Shown here: one piece after another, positions 1 through 7,906 of the stretch
Numbering within the stretch: the first letter of the stretch is position 1
Layout of the letters: each line of letters begins with the position of its first letter
DNA from: Vicinamibacteria bacterium
GTDB taxonomy: Bacteria; Acidobacteriota; Vicinamibacteria; Fen-336; JAGNNV01
DNA: 12,948 nt
Direction of reading: 5' to 3'
Assembly (NCBI GenBank): GCA_016650185.1
Contig: JAENWE010000431.1
Coordinates: forward strand, 1 to 12,948
Program-made: the position numbers and the translations under genes
The notes under the pieces: model-generated
What the model was told of the DNA's origin: nothing
Databases searched by the model: none
Seen by the model: the letters and a program-made list of their open reading frames with translations, nothing else

Positions 1-97
1 CATGGCGCGTGACTGAATCCGTCCCACATTCGGACGGGGACGATCCGTTTGCGCGACAGTTATCGAGAAAACGCCCGCCATTTCCTGGCACACTTCT

Positions 98-112
98 TGT
101 AGACGGTCGACA
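98..112. promoter_or_regulatory. Putative PadR operator (15-bp imperfect palindrome)
   Basis: The sequence TGTAGACGGTCGACA reads TGT-n-GAC-n-GTC-n-ACA and is symmetric about base 105, with only one mismatched outer pair and the centre base unpaired. It lies 50 bases before the padR start. PadR-family proteins commonly repress their own operon through TGT/ACA-ended palindromes (consensus near ATGT-N8-ACAT). Here the outer tetrads are TTGT and ACAT with a 9-base gap. The symmetry is seen directly; PadR binding is inferred. Confidence 0.4.
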
Positions 113-161
113 TGAGCCGGTTGGTTGTCGGCCGGCGCTTAACCGAAACCAGAGGAGACAA

Positions 162-491
162 ATGACCAAGGGAGACTTGCTTCAAGGCACGCTCGACATG
201 CTGATTCTCAAGAGCCTGGCCCTGGAGCCAATGCATGGATGGGGGATCTCCCAGCGCATTCAGTTCAGATCGGGCGACATTCTGAGAGTCAATCAGGGCT
301 CGCTCTACCCGGCGCTCCAACGACTGGAGACCGCTGGGCTGATTGACTCCGAGTGGGGACCTTCGGAAAACAATCGCCAGGCGAAGTTCTATCGGCTCAA
401 GCCGGCCGGGCGGAAACAACTCCGCGAAGAAGAGGCGTCATGGGACCGAATGACCGCAGCGGTCGGCCGCGTCCTCGCTCTGTCCTCATGA
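162..491 (+). CDS. PadR family transcriptional regulator
   Basis: A 109-residue winged-helix protein, the normal size for the short PadR subfamily. The family represses neighbouring transporter genes and responds to small molecules or stress. The first 30 residues (TLDMLILKSLALEPMHGWGI) are the usual PadR helix 1 and turn. Residues around 44-56 contain the QGSLYPALQRLE recognition helix, followed by a wing and the family-typical KFYRLKPAGRKQL. I place the start at the ATG at 162 because a strong Shine-Dalgarno sequence (AGAGGAG, 151-157) precedes it and the protein homology begins there. An in-frame extension up to base 9 does not look like PadR. The stop codon TGA (489-491) lies in the Shine-Dalgarno region of the next gene, so the two form an operon. 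A palindrome at 98-112 may be its own operator. Confidence 0.93.
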   Translation: MTKGDLLQGTLDMLILKSLALEPMHGWGISQRIQFRSGDILRVNQGSLYPALQRLETAGLIDSEWGPSENNRQAKFYRLKPAGRKQLREEEASWDRMTAAVGRVLALSS

Positions 492-501
492 GGTTATTGC
501 C

Positions 502-3144
502 ATGTTGAATCGTCTCAAGGCCTGGTTTCGCCGGGATCGTCTCGAAGGAGAGCTCGACGCGGAGTTACGCTTCCACCTCGAAATGGAAACGGAGCGGCTG
601 ATGAGCGCCGGGGTCAGCCCGGCTGAGGCTCGCTCTCGAGCGCTTCGCAGTTTCGGCCCGGTGGAGGTCCACAAAGAGGAAGTTCGCGACTTCCGCGGCC
701 TTAGGTGGCTGGACGAACTCGCCCAGGACGTTCGCTTCGGTGCTCGCACTCTCTTGAAGAATCGCGGCTTCACCCTCGCGGCCATAGTCACACTGGGCCT
801 GGGTATTGGCGCGAATACCGCGATCTTCAGTCTGATCAACGGGGTGCTGCTCAAGCCCCTGCCCTATGGGAACGGCGAACGGCTCGTTCTCATCGAGCAG
901 TCGGCTCCGCTGGTGAATCGGCCGAACTTTGGCGTCTCGATTCAGGAGTTGTACGACTATCGGTCCCGGCTCCAGACCGTGTCTGGCCTGGTCGAGTTTC
1001 ATCAGATGTCCTTCGACCTGCTCCGGCGCGGCGACCCTGACCGCGTCGCCACCGGTGTCGTGTCACACAACTTCTTCGAGGTTCTGGGCATCCCTCCGCT
1101 GCTCGGGCGCACCTTTGAGGCCAGAGACGATGAACTCGGCGCCCCCGCCGTGATCGTGCTCAGCTACGACTACTGGAAGGGGAAGTTCGCCGGCGACTCC
1201 AAGGTCATCGGCCAGGTGGTTCAGATGAACGACCACCCTCACACCATCGTCGGCGTTTTGCCCGAGGTCCCCCTGTATCCCAATTCTGTCGACCTGTACA
1301 TGTCCACCTCCGCCTGCCCCTTCCGGGCCAGGGCCCAGGGGCAGATCGCGCAGAATCGCCGGGTCTTCGCGGCGCTGACCGTGTTCGGGGTGCTGGCGCC
1401 GGGACGGAGTATCGAGGAAGCGCGGGCAGAGATCGACACCGTTGCCAAGGGATTTCAGGTCTCATTCCCGGAGGTGTACCGGTCCAATTCTGGATTCTCG
1501 GCCATCACTCGACCCGTACTGGGCGCATTGACCGCGAACGCTCGGCCCATGCTGCTCCTGCTTCTGGGCACGACGGGCCTTGTCCTGCTCATTGCTTGTG
1601 CGAACGTGGCGAATCTGAATCTTGCGCGGGTGCTCCAGCGGGAGCGGGAGCTGGCCCTTCGGGCGGCCCTCGGCGCGGACCGAAGGCGCATTATTCAGCA
1701 GTTACTGACCGAGAGCTGCCTCGTCTCCCTGGCCGGTGGGGTCGCTGGCCTAGGACTGGCCTACGCCACCCTCGGGTCCTTGACCAGTTTTATCGGCCGG
1801 CTGACGGAGCGGACCCAGAGCATCGAACTCGATCTGGGTGTGCTTGGATTCACAGTGATCATCTCCCTGGTTACCGGCGTGGTCTTCGGAACCGTTCCCA
1901 TTCTGGCCACGCGGGCTGAGCTCGTCCAATCGCTGGGGTCGGGAAGCAAGGGAACAACCGGGGGAGGGTATCGAGGGATCCTCCAAAGCGCGCTCGTGGT
2001 TGGGCAGGTCGGGGTTTCGTCGGCGCTTCTGGTCGGCGCCGGCCTGGTGTTGATGAGCTTCCTGCGCTTGCAGGGAGTGGACAGCGGGTACCAAACGGCA
2101 CGCGTGCTCAAAGCGGAGATCTTCGGTAACTTCTCGAGGTACCCCGACGCCGCCTCCTTGCTCAGGTTCTACGAGCCGCTGCTCGAAAAGGTGCGGGCCA
2201 TTGCGGGAGTCCAGACCGCGGCCATCACCAACGCCGTGCCCCTTTCCGGCATGCCCGGAGCGGTCCAGTTCCTGATCGAGGGCGAGGATACGCCCCTGGA
2301 GGCGAGACCCAACACCGACGTCAACGTCGCGAGTTCAGGTTACTTCGAGGCCCTGGCCGTGCCGGTGCTCGCCGGACGTACCTTTGCCGATCTGGACGTT
2401 CGCGACTCGAACCCGGTTGTCGTGATCAACCACAGCATGGTCCGGTTCTGGGGCGCTCGCGACCCCATCGGAACCAGACTCTCCATCGACGGCGGAAAGA
2501 ACTGGCTCACGGTAGTGGGGATTGTCACGGACGTCCTGCAGTACCGCCTCGATGGGCCTCCGGTGCCTGAGGTCTATGTGGCCTTATCGCAGATGACCAA
2601 TGGCCTGGCGGGGACACTTCTCATACGGTTCCAGGGGGACCTGGGTTCTGTGTCGGCTCAGGTCCGGGAGGCGGTGCGTGCGCTCGACCCGGAGATGCCG
2701 GTGGAGGGTGTTCAAACTCTCGAAGAGGTACGCAGCGGTTACCTCGCTCAACCGCGCGAACGCGCCCTTCTCCTCTTCCTCTTTGCCGCGGTAGCGCTGA
2801 CCGTGGCCCTGACCGGCATTGCCGGCGTCCTCGCTTACTCCGTCTCTCAGCGTGTGCAGGAGTTCGGGGTGCGGCTGGCTCTGGGAGCAACGCGCGGGAG
2901 CGTCCTCCGACTCGTCCTGGGTCAGGGCCTGAAGCTCGTCGGCGTCGGCCTCGTGGTCGGGCTGATCGGGTCCAGGGGAGTGACCCGGCTGCTCAGCGCC
3001 TATCTCTTCGATACCTCGCCCTGGGAGCCCTCGATCTTCGTGGCCGTGACCGCGGCGTTTCTGCTGGCGGGGTTGATCGCGTGTGCAGCCCCGGCCCACC
3101 GCGCGACCGCGGTCGACCCGCAGGTGGCGCTCCGCGCGGAGTAA
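502..3144 (+). CDS. ADOP-family ABC transporter permease (MacB/FtsX-like)
   Basis: An 880-residue inner-membrane protein. Residues 1-75 form the charged helical 'permease prefix' found in this family. A transmembrane helix follows at about 89-112, with the typical GLGIGANTAIFSLINGVLL sequence. Next come a MacB-like periplasmic core (about 115-335) and a first FtsX region with helices near 349-370, 404-427 and 446-468. The layout repeats: a helix at about 493-520, a second periplasmic core, and a second FtsX region with helices near 755-780, 806-832 and 843-865. This two-copy arrangement defines the Acidobacteria-type duplicated orphan permeases. No ATPase gene is present in the window, which is normal for the family. 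The substrate is unknown; relatives of MacB act in mechanotransmission or efflux. The ATG at 502 has GAGG at 490-493, overlapping the padR stop, so it is probably translated together with padR and repressed by it. Confidence 0.95.
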   Translation: MLNRLKAWFRRDRLEGELDAELRFHLEMETERLMSAGVSPAEARSRALRSFGPVEVHKEEVRDFRGLRWLDELAQDVRFGARTLLKNRGFTLAAIVTLGLGIGANTAIFSLINGVLLKPLPYGNGERLVLIEQSAPLVNRPNFGVSIQELYDYRSRLQTVSGLVEFHQMSFDLLRRGDPDRVATGVVSHNFFEVLGIPPLLGRTFEARDDELGAPAVIVLSYDYWKGKFAGDSKVIGQVVQMNDHPHTIVGVLPEVPLYPNSVDLYMSTSACPFRARAQGQIAQNRRVFAALTVFGVLAPGRSIEEARAEIDTVAKGFQVSFPEVYRSNSGFSAITRPVLGALTANARPMLLLLLGTTGLVLLIACANVANLNLARVLQRERELALRAALGADRRRIIQQLLTESCLVSLAGGVAGLGLAYATLGSLTSFIGRLTERTQSIELDLGVLGFTVIISLVTGVVFGTVPILATRAELVQSLGSGSKGTTGGGYRGILQSALVVGQVGVSSALLVGAGLVLMSFLRLQGVDSGYQTARVLKAEIFGNFSRYPDAASLLRFYEPLLEKVRAIAGVQTAAITNAVPLSGMPGAVQFLIEGEDTPLEARPNTDVNVASSGYFEALAVPVLAGRTFADLDVRDSNPVVVINHSMVRFWGARDPIGTRLSIDGGKNWLTVVGIVTDVLQYRLDGPPVPEVYVALSQMTNGLAGTLLIRFQGDLGSVSAQVREAVRALDPEMPVEGVQTLEEVRSGYLAQPRERALLLFLFAAVALTVALTGIAGVLAYSVSQRVQEFGVRLALGATRGSVLRLVLGQGLKLVGVGLVVGLIGSRGVTRLLSAYLFDTSPWEPSIFVAVTAAFLLAGLIACAAPAHRATAVDPQVALRAE

Positions 3145-3177
3145 GTCCTGGCGCCCCCTGGTGAAGGAACGGCATGG

Positions 3178-3392
3178 GGCGAGCGGGCTCGGCGCAACAT
3201 GAGCCAGCTCGCGCGCGATGCGGGAGTCACCCGCGAGGGCTCTACAAAGCACTCTCGCGTGAGGGAAATCCGAGCTTCGCGACGGTGGCCAGGATTGCGA
3301 AGGCTCTCGGTCTGGAGCTTCACTTCCGGCCTCTGAAAAAGAGAGCCGCTGCGACCAGCCGATCTATCGAGAAGCGGCGACGTAGGTCTTGA
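3178..3392 (+). pseudogene. HigA-type antitoxin remnant, 5'-truncated and frameshifted
   Basis: Two reading frames join to give a recognisable addiction-module antidote protein. From 3178 one frame reads GERARRNMSQLARDAGVTREG. The frame one base off then continues LYKALSREGNPSFATVARIA and ALGLELHFRP to the stop at 3390. Together they make the helix-turn-helix and tail of HigA-like antitoxins. Adding one G to the GGG run at 3237-3239 (GAG GGG CTC TAC) restores a single frame. About 40 N-terminal residues are also absent, because the ADOP stop is only 33 bases before the first recognisable codon. No HigB/RelE-like toxin gene is adjacent. Its 3' end overlaps the oppositely oriented SRPBCC gene by 29 bases. 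I infer a decayed or solitary antitoxin. The frameshift alone could be a sequencing error, but the missing N-terminus could not. Confidence 0.75.
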
Positions 3393-3852
3393 GGCCTTCC
3401 GCGGCCCGGCGGAACATTCCGGTGAACTGAGCGCGGGCGATCGGGCCGGCCAGGCGAACAACGATGGACGGCTCGAGGTAGACGCCGTAGTGGAACCGGG
3501 TGCGGCCGCCGGCAAGCCCCTCGAGCCGGTAGTCCTCTACGCCGGCGCGGCACAGTGGCACAGAGGAACCCTCGAACCGGAATGCGAAACGCCGGCCGCG
3601 CTCCCAGGCGAGAAAGTGCTCGTACACGGTCATCGTGGTCAGGGTGACCGTGCGCGTGGTTCCGACACCCTTCGGCTCCGGGCTGGTCCAGACCACACGT
3701 TTGATGCCATCGAACCAGCGGGGCCAGCTCTCGCCGTCAGCGAAAATGTCGAACACCGCTTCGGGCGAGGCCTCGAGCTCCACTACGTTCTCGAAACGGT
3801 AGGCAGCCCCTTCGATGAAGTCGAGCCCGACCGGCCGGCAGTTGAATCTCAT
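3364..3852 (-). CDS. SRPBCC family protein (polyketide cyclase/START-like fold)
   Basis: A 162-residue soluble protein with the helix-grip (SRPBCC) pattern. Near the N-terminus a first strand reads YRFENVVELEASPEAVFDIF, followed by SWPRWF, the usual opening of this fold. Alternating strands follow, including TTRTVTLTTMTVYEHFLAWE and RTRFHYGVYLEP. A long C-terminal helix (about 135-160, ARAQFTGMFRRAAEGLKTYV) would cover the ligand cavity. Family members bind lipids, polyketides or other hydrophobic ligands, and nothing here identifies the ligand. The ATG at 3852 has no Shine-Dalgarno sequence but does have TAAGCT six bases upstream, consistent with a leaderless start. Its 3' end overlaps the HigA remnant on the other strand. 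It stands alone with no operon partner. Confidence 0.88.
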   Translation of the reverse strand: MRFNCRPVGLDFIEGAAYRFENVVELEASPEAVFDIFADGESWPRWFDGIKRVVWTSPEPKGVGTTRTVTLTTMTVYEHFLAWERGRRFAFRFEGSSVPLCRAGVEDYRLEGLAGGRTRFHYGVYLEPSIVVRLAGPIARAQFTGMFRRAAEGLKTYVAASR

Positions 3853-3858
3853 CTGGAG

Positions 3859-3864
3859 AGCTTA
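3859..3864 (-). promoter_or_regulatory. TANNNT box (TAAGCT), putative -10 for leaderless SRPBCC gene
   Basis: On the minus strand TAAGCT is followed by six bases (CTCCAG) and then ATG. A -10 box at this distance would start transcription at or next to the start codon. I see no convincing -35 element. The same spacing recurs at four other genes in the window. Confidence 0.4.
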
Positions 3865-3897
3865 TTGCCTTCTGCCTGTGCGATCGGCGGCCAATAG

Positions 3898-4164
3898 ACC
3901 GGGGCAGCTCGCGGCGCTTGCGGCGCCAAGCTCGCGCTGCACCTCGCCCTCGCGAATCGCCACGGATATTTTCGCGACGAGCTCTACTTCCTCGACTGCG
4001 GCCGTCATCTGGACTGGGGCTATGTGGACCACGCTCCGATGGCCCGCATCGCGCTCTTGCTCGGCGGAATGCTGACGCGGCGCCTCGGCGGTGGCCGTTA
4101 CGCTCAGGGCCTCGCTGGCCTCGCGGTGCTGGTGATGCCGATCCGGCTGGCGATCGTTCCCTGA
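3898..4164 (+). pseudogene. Fragment of GT39/ArnT-like membrane glycosyltransferase
   Basis: An open frame of 88 codons without a credible start contains ANRHGYFRDELYFLDCGRHL followed by DWGYVDHAP. This is the hallmark first periplasmic loop of PMT/ArnT-type (GT39) glycosyltransferases, which move sugars from polyprenyl-phosphate carriers at the membrane; the acidic residues of this loop belong to the active site. After MARIALLLGG the text jumps to LTRRLGGGRYAQGLAGLAVLV, which in intact relatives lies tens of residues later, so an internal deletion is likely. The frame stops at 4162. Intact members are around 500 residues, so most of the protein is missing. It begins right after the start of the SRPBCC gene on the opposite strand. 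I infer a dead remnant. Confidence 0.7.
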
Positions 4165-4699
4165 ACTTGCACTCGACCTGGATGATTGGCAAGCCTCATC
4201 TATCTTCAATCCGGGTGGAGTTCGGCGCTGGATCCTCCAGGTGTGGGATAGGCCCGGGAAGCGCGATAGTTCGAATCGAGAGGAAAACAGCAGAGTGAAT
4301 GAGTCAATACCCATGTCCCGCTGACAGGCATTCCCGGGTTACCTGCTGGACGCCTTCTGCTGCTGGCAGGACTCGTGGTCATCGGCATTTCTTCTGCCCG
4401 CAAGGCCGCCACCGAGACCGGTTGCTCATGCCGGCAGAGCTTCGACGCCCTGGCGGACAGACTCGAAGCGAACTGCGGTGGTCATCATCGACTTCTACAA
4501 GCCGGTGGGGCGCTAGCCAAGACTATTCATGAGGAATCGTCGCGAGACGTGCCCCGAGGACTTCCTGCGCGCTTCGAGACTGTGCCAGTGGCGGGCTAGC
4601 CCGGCCGTGCTTCTTTCGGGCGAGGCTCAGCTTGGCGGTGGCGAGGCGGCTTTCATCAGATCCTCGAACCTCGGGTTCGCGCGGGCGCACGAGGCTCGT
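4165..4699. other. Decayed intergenic region without an intact gene
   Basis: About 535 bases hold no convincing gene. One plus-strand frame near 4351-4475 reads RLLLLAGLVVIGISSARKAA and then CSCRQSFDALADRLEA. This resembles a signal or membrane helix followed by the start of a secreted protein, with a faint likeness to the N-terminal part of some S41-type peptidases. It then loses protein character, and a shifted frame (VVIIDFYKP near 4479) looks better for a few residues. On the minus strand, just after the M16 stop, one frame reads NPRFEDLMKA, like the C-terminal tail of TPR-type proteins. I treat all of these as possible fossils of deleted genes. None is strong enough to name. Confidence 0.4.
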
Positions 4700-7450
4700 T
4701 CACATCTCCGAGCCGGACAGCGCAATCACTTCGCCCAGGTTCAGCTCGCGGATGCCTTTCTCGATCTTCTTGAGATCCCCGACGATGATCCAGATGACTT
4801 CATCGGGGCGAACGAACGCCTTGGCCGCGTCGTTGAGGTCTTGTTCGGTGAGATTTCGAACGTTGCGAGCGTAGTTGCGGTAGTAGTCCTCGTTCCTTCC
4901 GAACAGGAGCATGCGGAAGGCAGCGTTCGTGAGGGCCCCGAGGGTCTCGAACGAGCCCGGCAGGCGCATGGTCTGGTTTCGCATCGCGCTCGCGAACTCC
5001 TCGCCTGTGATCGGTCGCTCGCCCGCAACGCCTCTCAGCTCCATCTGCAGTTCGATGATCGACTCCTTGGTCTTGTCGGTCTGTACGGGAGCGATGACGA
5101 TGAACGGTCGTTGGCCGCGGGCGAGGAAGATCGAACCGGACGTCCCGTAGCTCCAGTGCTTATCGAGCCGCAGATTGCGATTGAGGCGGGAAGTGGCGAT
5201 CCCGCCAAAGTTGGCGAGGACCGTCTCGACGGCCAGATCTTCGGGGAGCCCGCCCCGCTCGGTGACATGCGTGGCCACGATCACCGACTGAGAGGCGTCC
5301 GGTTTGTCGATCAGATAGACCTTCTTCCCGCTGGTGCGGGCGACGACCGGGACGGTTTTGGCGATGGGGCGGCCCGGTTTCCACGACGCGAAGACGCGCT
5401 CCAGTTCCGGAACGAGCTGCTTCATGGTGAGGTCGCCGGTCGCAATCAGCGTGCTGTTGTTGGGCTGGAACCAGGTCCCATGCCACGCCACGAGCTCGTC
5501 CCGGGTGAGCGGGGTCAGCGTCGCTTCGTAGCCCGATCCCGTCAGCGGCATGCCGTAGGGATGGCCCTCCCCATAAACCAGCCGGGGCACAATGCGCAGA
5601 GCCGCGGCATTCGGTTGCGCCTGCTCCTGACGGATCCGTGAAATCCGCTGCTGTTTGATGAGCGTGACTTTGTCTTCGGGAAACGAGGGGTGAAGCACCA
5701 CGTCCGACAGTATGTCCAGGGCCGGTCCCAGTTTCAGCGACAAGGCGTCAAGGGAAACCACGGAGAGATCGAGGGTGTTGGCCGTGGAGAGGTTCGCACC
5801 GCTGGCATCGAGATCGTCGGCGATGCGGAACGCGTCGCGCGTGGTCGTCCCCTCGTCCAGCACATCCATGGCGAGGCCGGCCAGGCCGGCTTTCGCCGCC
5901 GAATCCGAGGAGAACCCGGCATCGACCGAAAGCGCCAGGTTCACGAGCGGGATGGAATGGCGTTCGAGCAGCATGACCTTCAGACCGTTGCTCAGGGTGG
6001 CGCGTTGAACCTCCGGAAACTTCACCTCCGGCGCATCACCAAGGAGGGGGAGAGCCTTGCGGTCGACCATAGTCCGGCCCGGCGAGAACGACGGGTAGGG
6101 CTTCACCACCAGCGTGTAGTGGTTCGTGGCGAGCCAATCCTTGCCCGCGCCTCGCACTTCGGCGGGTGTCGCGGTCGCCATGCGTTCGAGCCGCGCCAGG
6201 TAAGCGTCCGGGGCGCCGCCGTAGGTCATGCTTTCGGCGAGGACATCCGAACGACCGCCAAAGCCACCGAGGCGTTCCGAGCCGCGGACGAACTCGGAGA
6301 GGTTGCGGCTCTGGGCTCGTTGCAGCTCGGCGGCGCCAGGCCCGTCTTTCAGAAGATCGTCGACAACCGCATCGATCTCTTTTTCGACCGTCGCCGGATC
6401 GACGCCCGGCTTGACCGTGGCGATGATCAGGAACGTGCTCGCCAGCTCGCCGTCATTGAGAAGTGCGTTGACCGCGGTGGCGAGGTTCTTCTCATAGACC
6501 AGGCGGCGGGTGAGCCGCGCGCTCTTGGAACCGCTGAGCACATCTCCCAGGAGGCTGAGCTGGAGGAATTGCGGGTCACGCCAGGCCGGGGCGTGATAGA
6601 CGCGATAGATCCTCGCCTGAGGCACGCGGTCCTGCATCTCGTCACGGATGTCGCGGTCGAGTTTCGGGACCCAGGTTTCCATCCTCGGGAGCGGCGGTCC
6701 GGGAGCGATGCCGCCGAAGTACTTCGCCGATAGCTCACGGGCGCGTTCCGGCGTGATATCGCCGGCGAGCGCCAGGACACAGTTGTTCGGGCCGTAGTAG
6801 GTCCGGTACCACTCCTTTACGTCATCGAGCGATGCCGCATCGAGGTCCTTCATGCTGCCGATCGTCGACCAGGAGTAAGGATGGGAGTAGGGATAGACCG
6901 TCTCCGCTATGCCGGAGAACACTCGGCCGTAAGGCTGGTTCTCACCCTGCCGCTTCTCGTTCTGGACCACGCCACGTTCGCGCTCGAGCATCTCCTTCGA
7001 AATCTGACCGGAGAGGAAGCCCATGCGATCCGCTTCGAGGTAGAGAGTGCGCTCCAGCGCGGATACCGGCACGTCTTCGAAAAAGTTCGTGCGGTCGGTG
7101 TTCGTGGTCCCGTTGCGGTTGTTGGCGCCGAGGTCGTCCATGGCCTCGCGGAATCCGTGCGGGTAGTTCTCGCTGCCGTTGAAAAAGAAGTGTTCGAAGA
7201 GATGGGCAAAGCCGGTCTTGCCGCGCTTCTCGTTGCGGGAACCGACGTGGTACCAGAGATTCACCGCAACGACGGGGACGCTGTGATCCTCGTGGACGAG
7301 AACGGTCAGACCGTTGTCGAGAACGATCTTCTGGTAGGGGATCTCGAACCTCGACCGATCGAAGGACTCCTTCGGCGTCGTTGGCTGGGCGCCGGGCACA
7401 GCACCTGCGGGAATGGCAAAAGCAAGGAAGGCAATGACCATCTTCTTCAT
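4700..7450 (-). CDS. Secreted M16 (pitrilysin/insulinase-like) zinc metallopeptidase
   Basis: A 916-residue two-lobed M16 peptidase. Residues 1-21 form a Sec signal peptide (MKKMVIAFLAFAIPAGAVPG), so it acts in the periplasm or outside the cell. The inverted zinc motif HxxEH is HLFEH at 83-87, with the expected third ligand near E165 (VVQNE). N-terminal peptidase and M16_C domains fill roughly 45-450. A second pair starts near 478 (RATLSNGLKVMLLERHSIPL). There the zinc motif is replaced by GLAGLAMDVLDEG (about 522-534), so the second half is the usual catalytically inactive clamp half. The M16 fold encloses and degrades peptides. I chose the ATG at 7450 because the signal peptide starts there. 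An open extension to 7723 has no protein-like features. There is no correctly spaced Shine-Dalgarno sequence; TACAAT lies seven bases upstream inside an inverted repeat. It is monocistronic. Confidence 0.93.
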   Translation of the reverse strand: MKKMVIAFLAFAIPAGAVPGAQPTTPKESFDRSRFEIPYQKIVLDNGLTVLVHEDHSVPVVAVNLWYHVGSRNEKRGKTGFAHLFEHFFFNGSENYPHGFREAMDDLGANNRNGTTNTDRTNFFEDVPVSALERTLYLEADRMGFLSGQISKEMLERERGVVQNEKRQGENQPYGRVFSGIAETVYPYSHPYSWSTIGSMKDLDAASLDDVKEWYRTYYGPNNCVLALAGDITPERARELSAKYFGGIAPGPPLPRMETWVPKLDRDIRDEMQDRVPQARIYRVYHAPAWRDPQFLQLSLLGDVLSGSKSARLTRRLVYEKNLATAVNALLNDGELASTFLIIATVKPGVDPATVEKEIDAVVDDLLKDGPGAAELQRAQSRNLSEFVRGSERLGGFGGRSDVLAESMTYGGAPDAYLARLERMATATPAEVRGAGKDWLATNHYTLVVKPYPSFSPGRTMVDRKALPLLGDAPEVKFPEVQRATLSNGLKVMLLERHSIPLVNLALSVDAGFSSDSAAKAGLAGLAMDVLDEGTTTRDAFRIADDLDASGANLSTANTLDLSVVSLDALSLKLGPALDILSDVVLHPSFPEDKVTLIKQQRISRIRQEQAQPNAAALRIVPRLVYGEGHPYGMPLTGSGYEATLTPLTRDELVAWHGTWFQPNNSTLIATGDLTMKQLVPELERVFASWKPGRPIAKTVPVVARTSGKKVYLIDKPDASQSVIVATHVTERGGLPEDLAVETVLANFGGIATSRLNRNLRLDKHWSYGTSGSIFLARGQRPFIVIAPVQTDKTKESIIELQMELRGVAGERPITGEEFASAMRNQTMRLPGSFETLGALTNAAFRMLLFGRNEDYYRNYARNVRNLTEQDLNDAAKAFVRPDEVIWIIVGDLKKIEKGIRELNLGEVIALSGSEM

Positions 7451-7474
7451 GGAGGAAATTGTAGTCCTCCATGA
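7447..7474. promoter_or_regulatory. Perfect 10-bp inverted repeat spanning the M16 -10 box and start codon
   Basis: TCATGGAGGA (7447-7456) and TCCTCCATGA (7465-7474) are exact reverse complements separated by eight bases. On the minus strand the spacer holds TACAAT (7458-7463), five of six matches to the -10 consensus, and the M16 ATG is the inner part of the left arm. GGAGGA on the transcript side lies 14 bases from the ATG, too far for an ideal ribosome site. If transcription starts at the ATG, the repeat is an operator-like DNA element. If it starts further upstream, the RNA hairpin would bury the start region. No -35 hexamer is evident. Confidence 0.55.
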
Positions 7475-7847
7475 CGGCGAGGGGGCGGAGATGAACGGGC
7501 TGCTTGCACCCGCGAAGCCGTCATCTGGCCCGACCGCTCCGGCCCCATCCTCCTCGTGCTGATCAGGACGACGGCCGCGACTCCACATGCTCGTGCACAA
7601 GGGCGCCGAGATCGAGGAGGCGGGTAGCGTCCCGGCCTTCGACCCGACCCGCGATCTCGAGGAGGCAACGCCCCAGGGCGCAGGACTTGACTCGGCCATG
7701 GGGGGACCGTTCACCAGAGGCACAGAAGTTCGGAGACATCGGCGATAGGTTGGAAAGACCGGAGCCTCTCCCCGTGTCCACGCGCGGGATTTGAGGCGTG
7801 CCGACTTCGTCCGATCGGGTGCTGGTGAAAGCTGCTATCTTTTGGCG
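7475..7847. other. Intergenic region between divergent M16 and DUF1801 genes
   Basis: I see no credible gene here. Frames are open on both strands but have no ribosome sites and no family-like text. One minus-strand frame (LLEIAGRVEGRDATRLLDLG at about 7615-7675) looks mildly protein-like but matches nothing I recognise. The upstream controls of two divergent genes must lie here or at its edges. There is a short imperfect repeat, TCGAGGAGG, near 7612 and 7656. Confidence 0.35.
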
Positions 7848-7861
7848 CGGTCTTCGGACCG
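7848..7861. other. C(TTCG)G hairpin upstream of DUF1801
   Basis: CGGTC-TTCG-GACCG forms a 5-bp stem closed by the exceptionally stable C(UUCG)G tetraloop when transcribed on the plus strand. It ends 57 bases before the DUF1801 start. No run of T follows on the plus strand, so it is not a classical terminator in that direction. Confidence 0.35.
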
Positions 7862-7906
7862 ATCGTCGGCGCCGCGTGGTTGAGCGCCCACTTCCCCGCC
7901 TCCCAG

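Noticed and set aside
19..37. Hairpin CCGTCC-N7-GGACGG at the left edge
   Set aside because: It has only a 6-bp stem with no T run, and the upstream gene it might terminate is outside the window.
9..161. In-frame upstream extension of the PadR gene to an ATG at base 9
   Set aside because: The extra 51 residues have no PadR-like character, and the ATG at 162 has a strong Shine-Dalgarno sequence exactly where the homology starts.
502..3144. Missing ATPase partner for the ABC permease as a novel feature
   Set aside because: The orphan state is a known property of ADOP-family permeases.
4529..6733. Long open frames on the plus strand (4529-5641 and 5690-6733)
   Set aside because: They are antisense shadows of the M16 peptidase gene, rich in R, G and D with no family-like motifs. 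The minus strand has a signal peptide and zinc motif.
7451..7723. N-terminal extension of the M16 protein
   Set aside because: The extension puts 91 low-complexity residues before a perfectly good signal peptide, which would then be internal.
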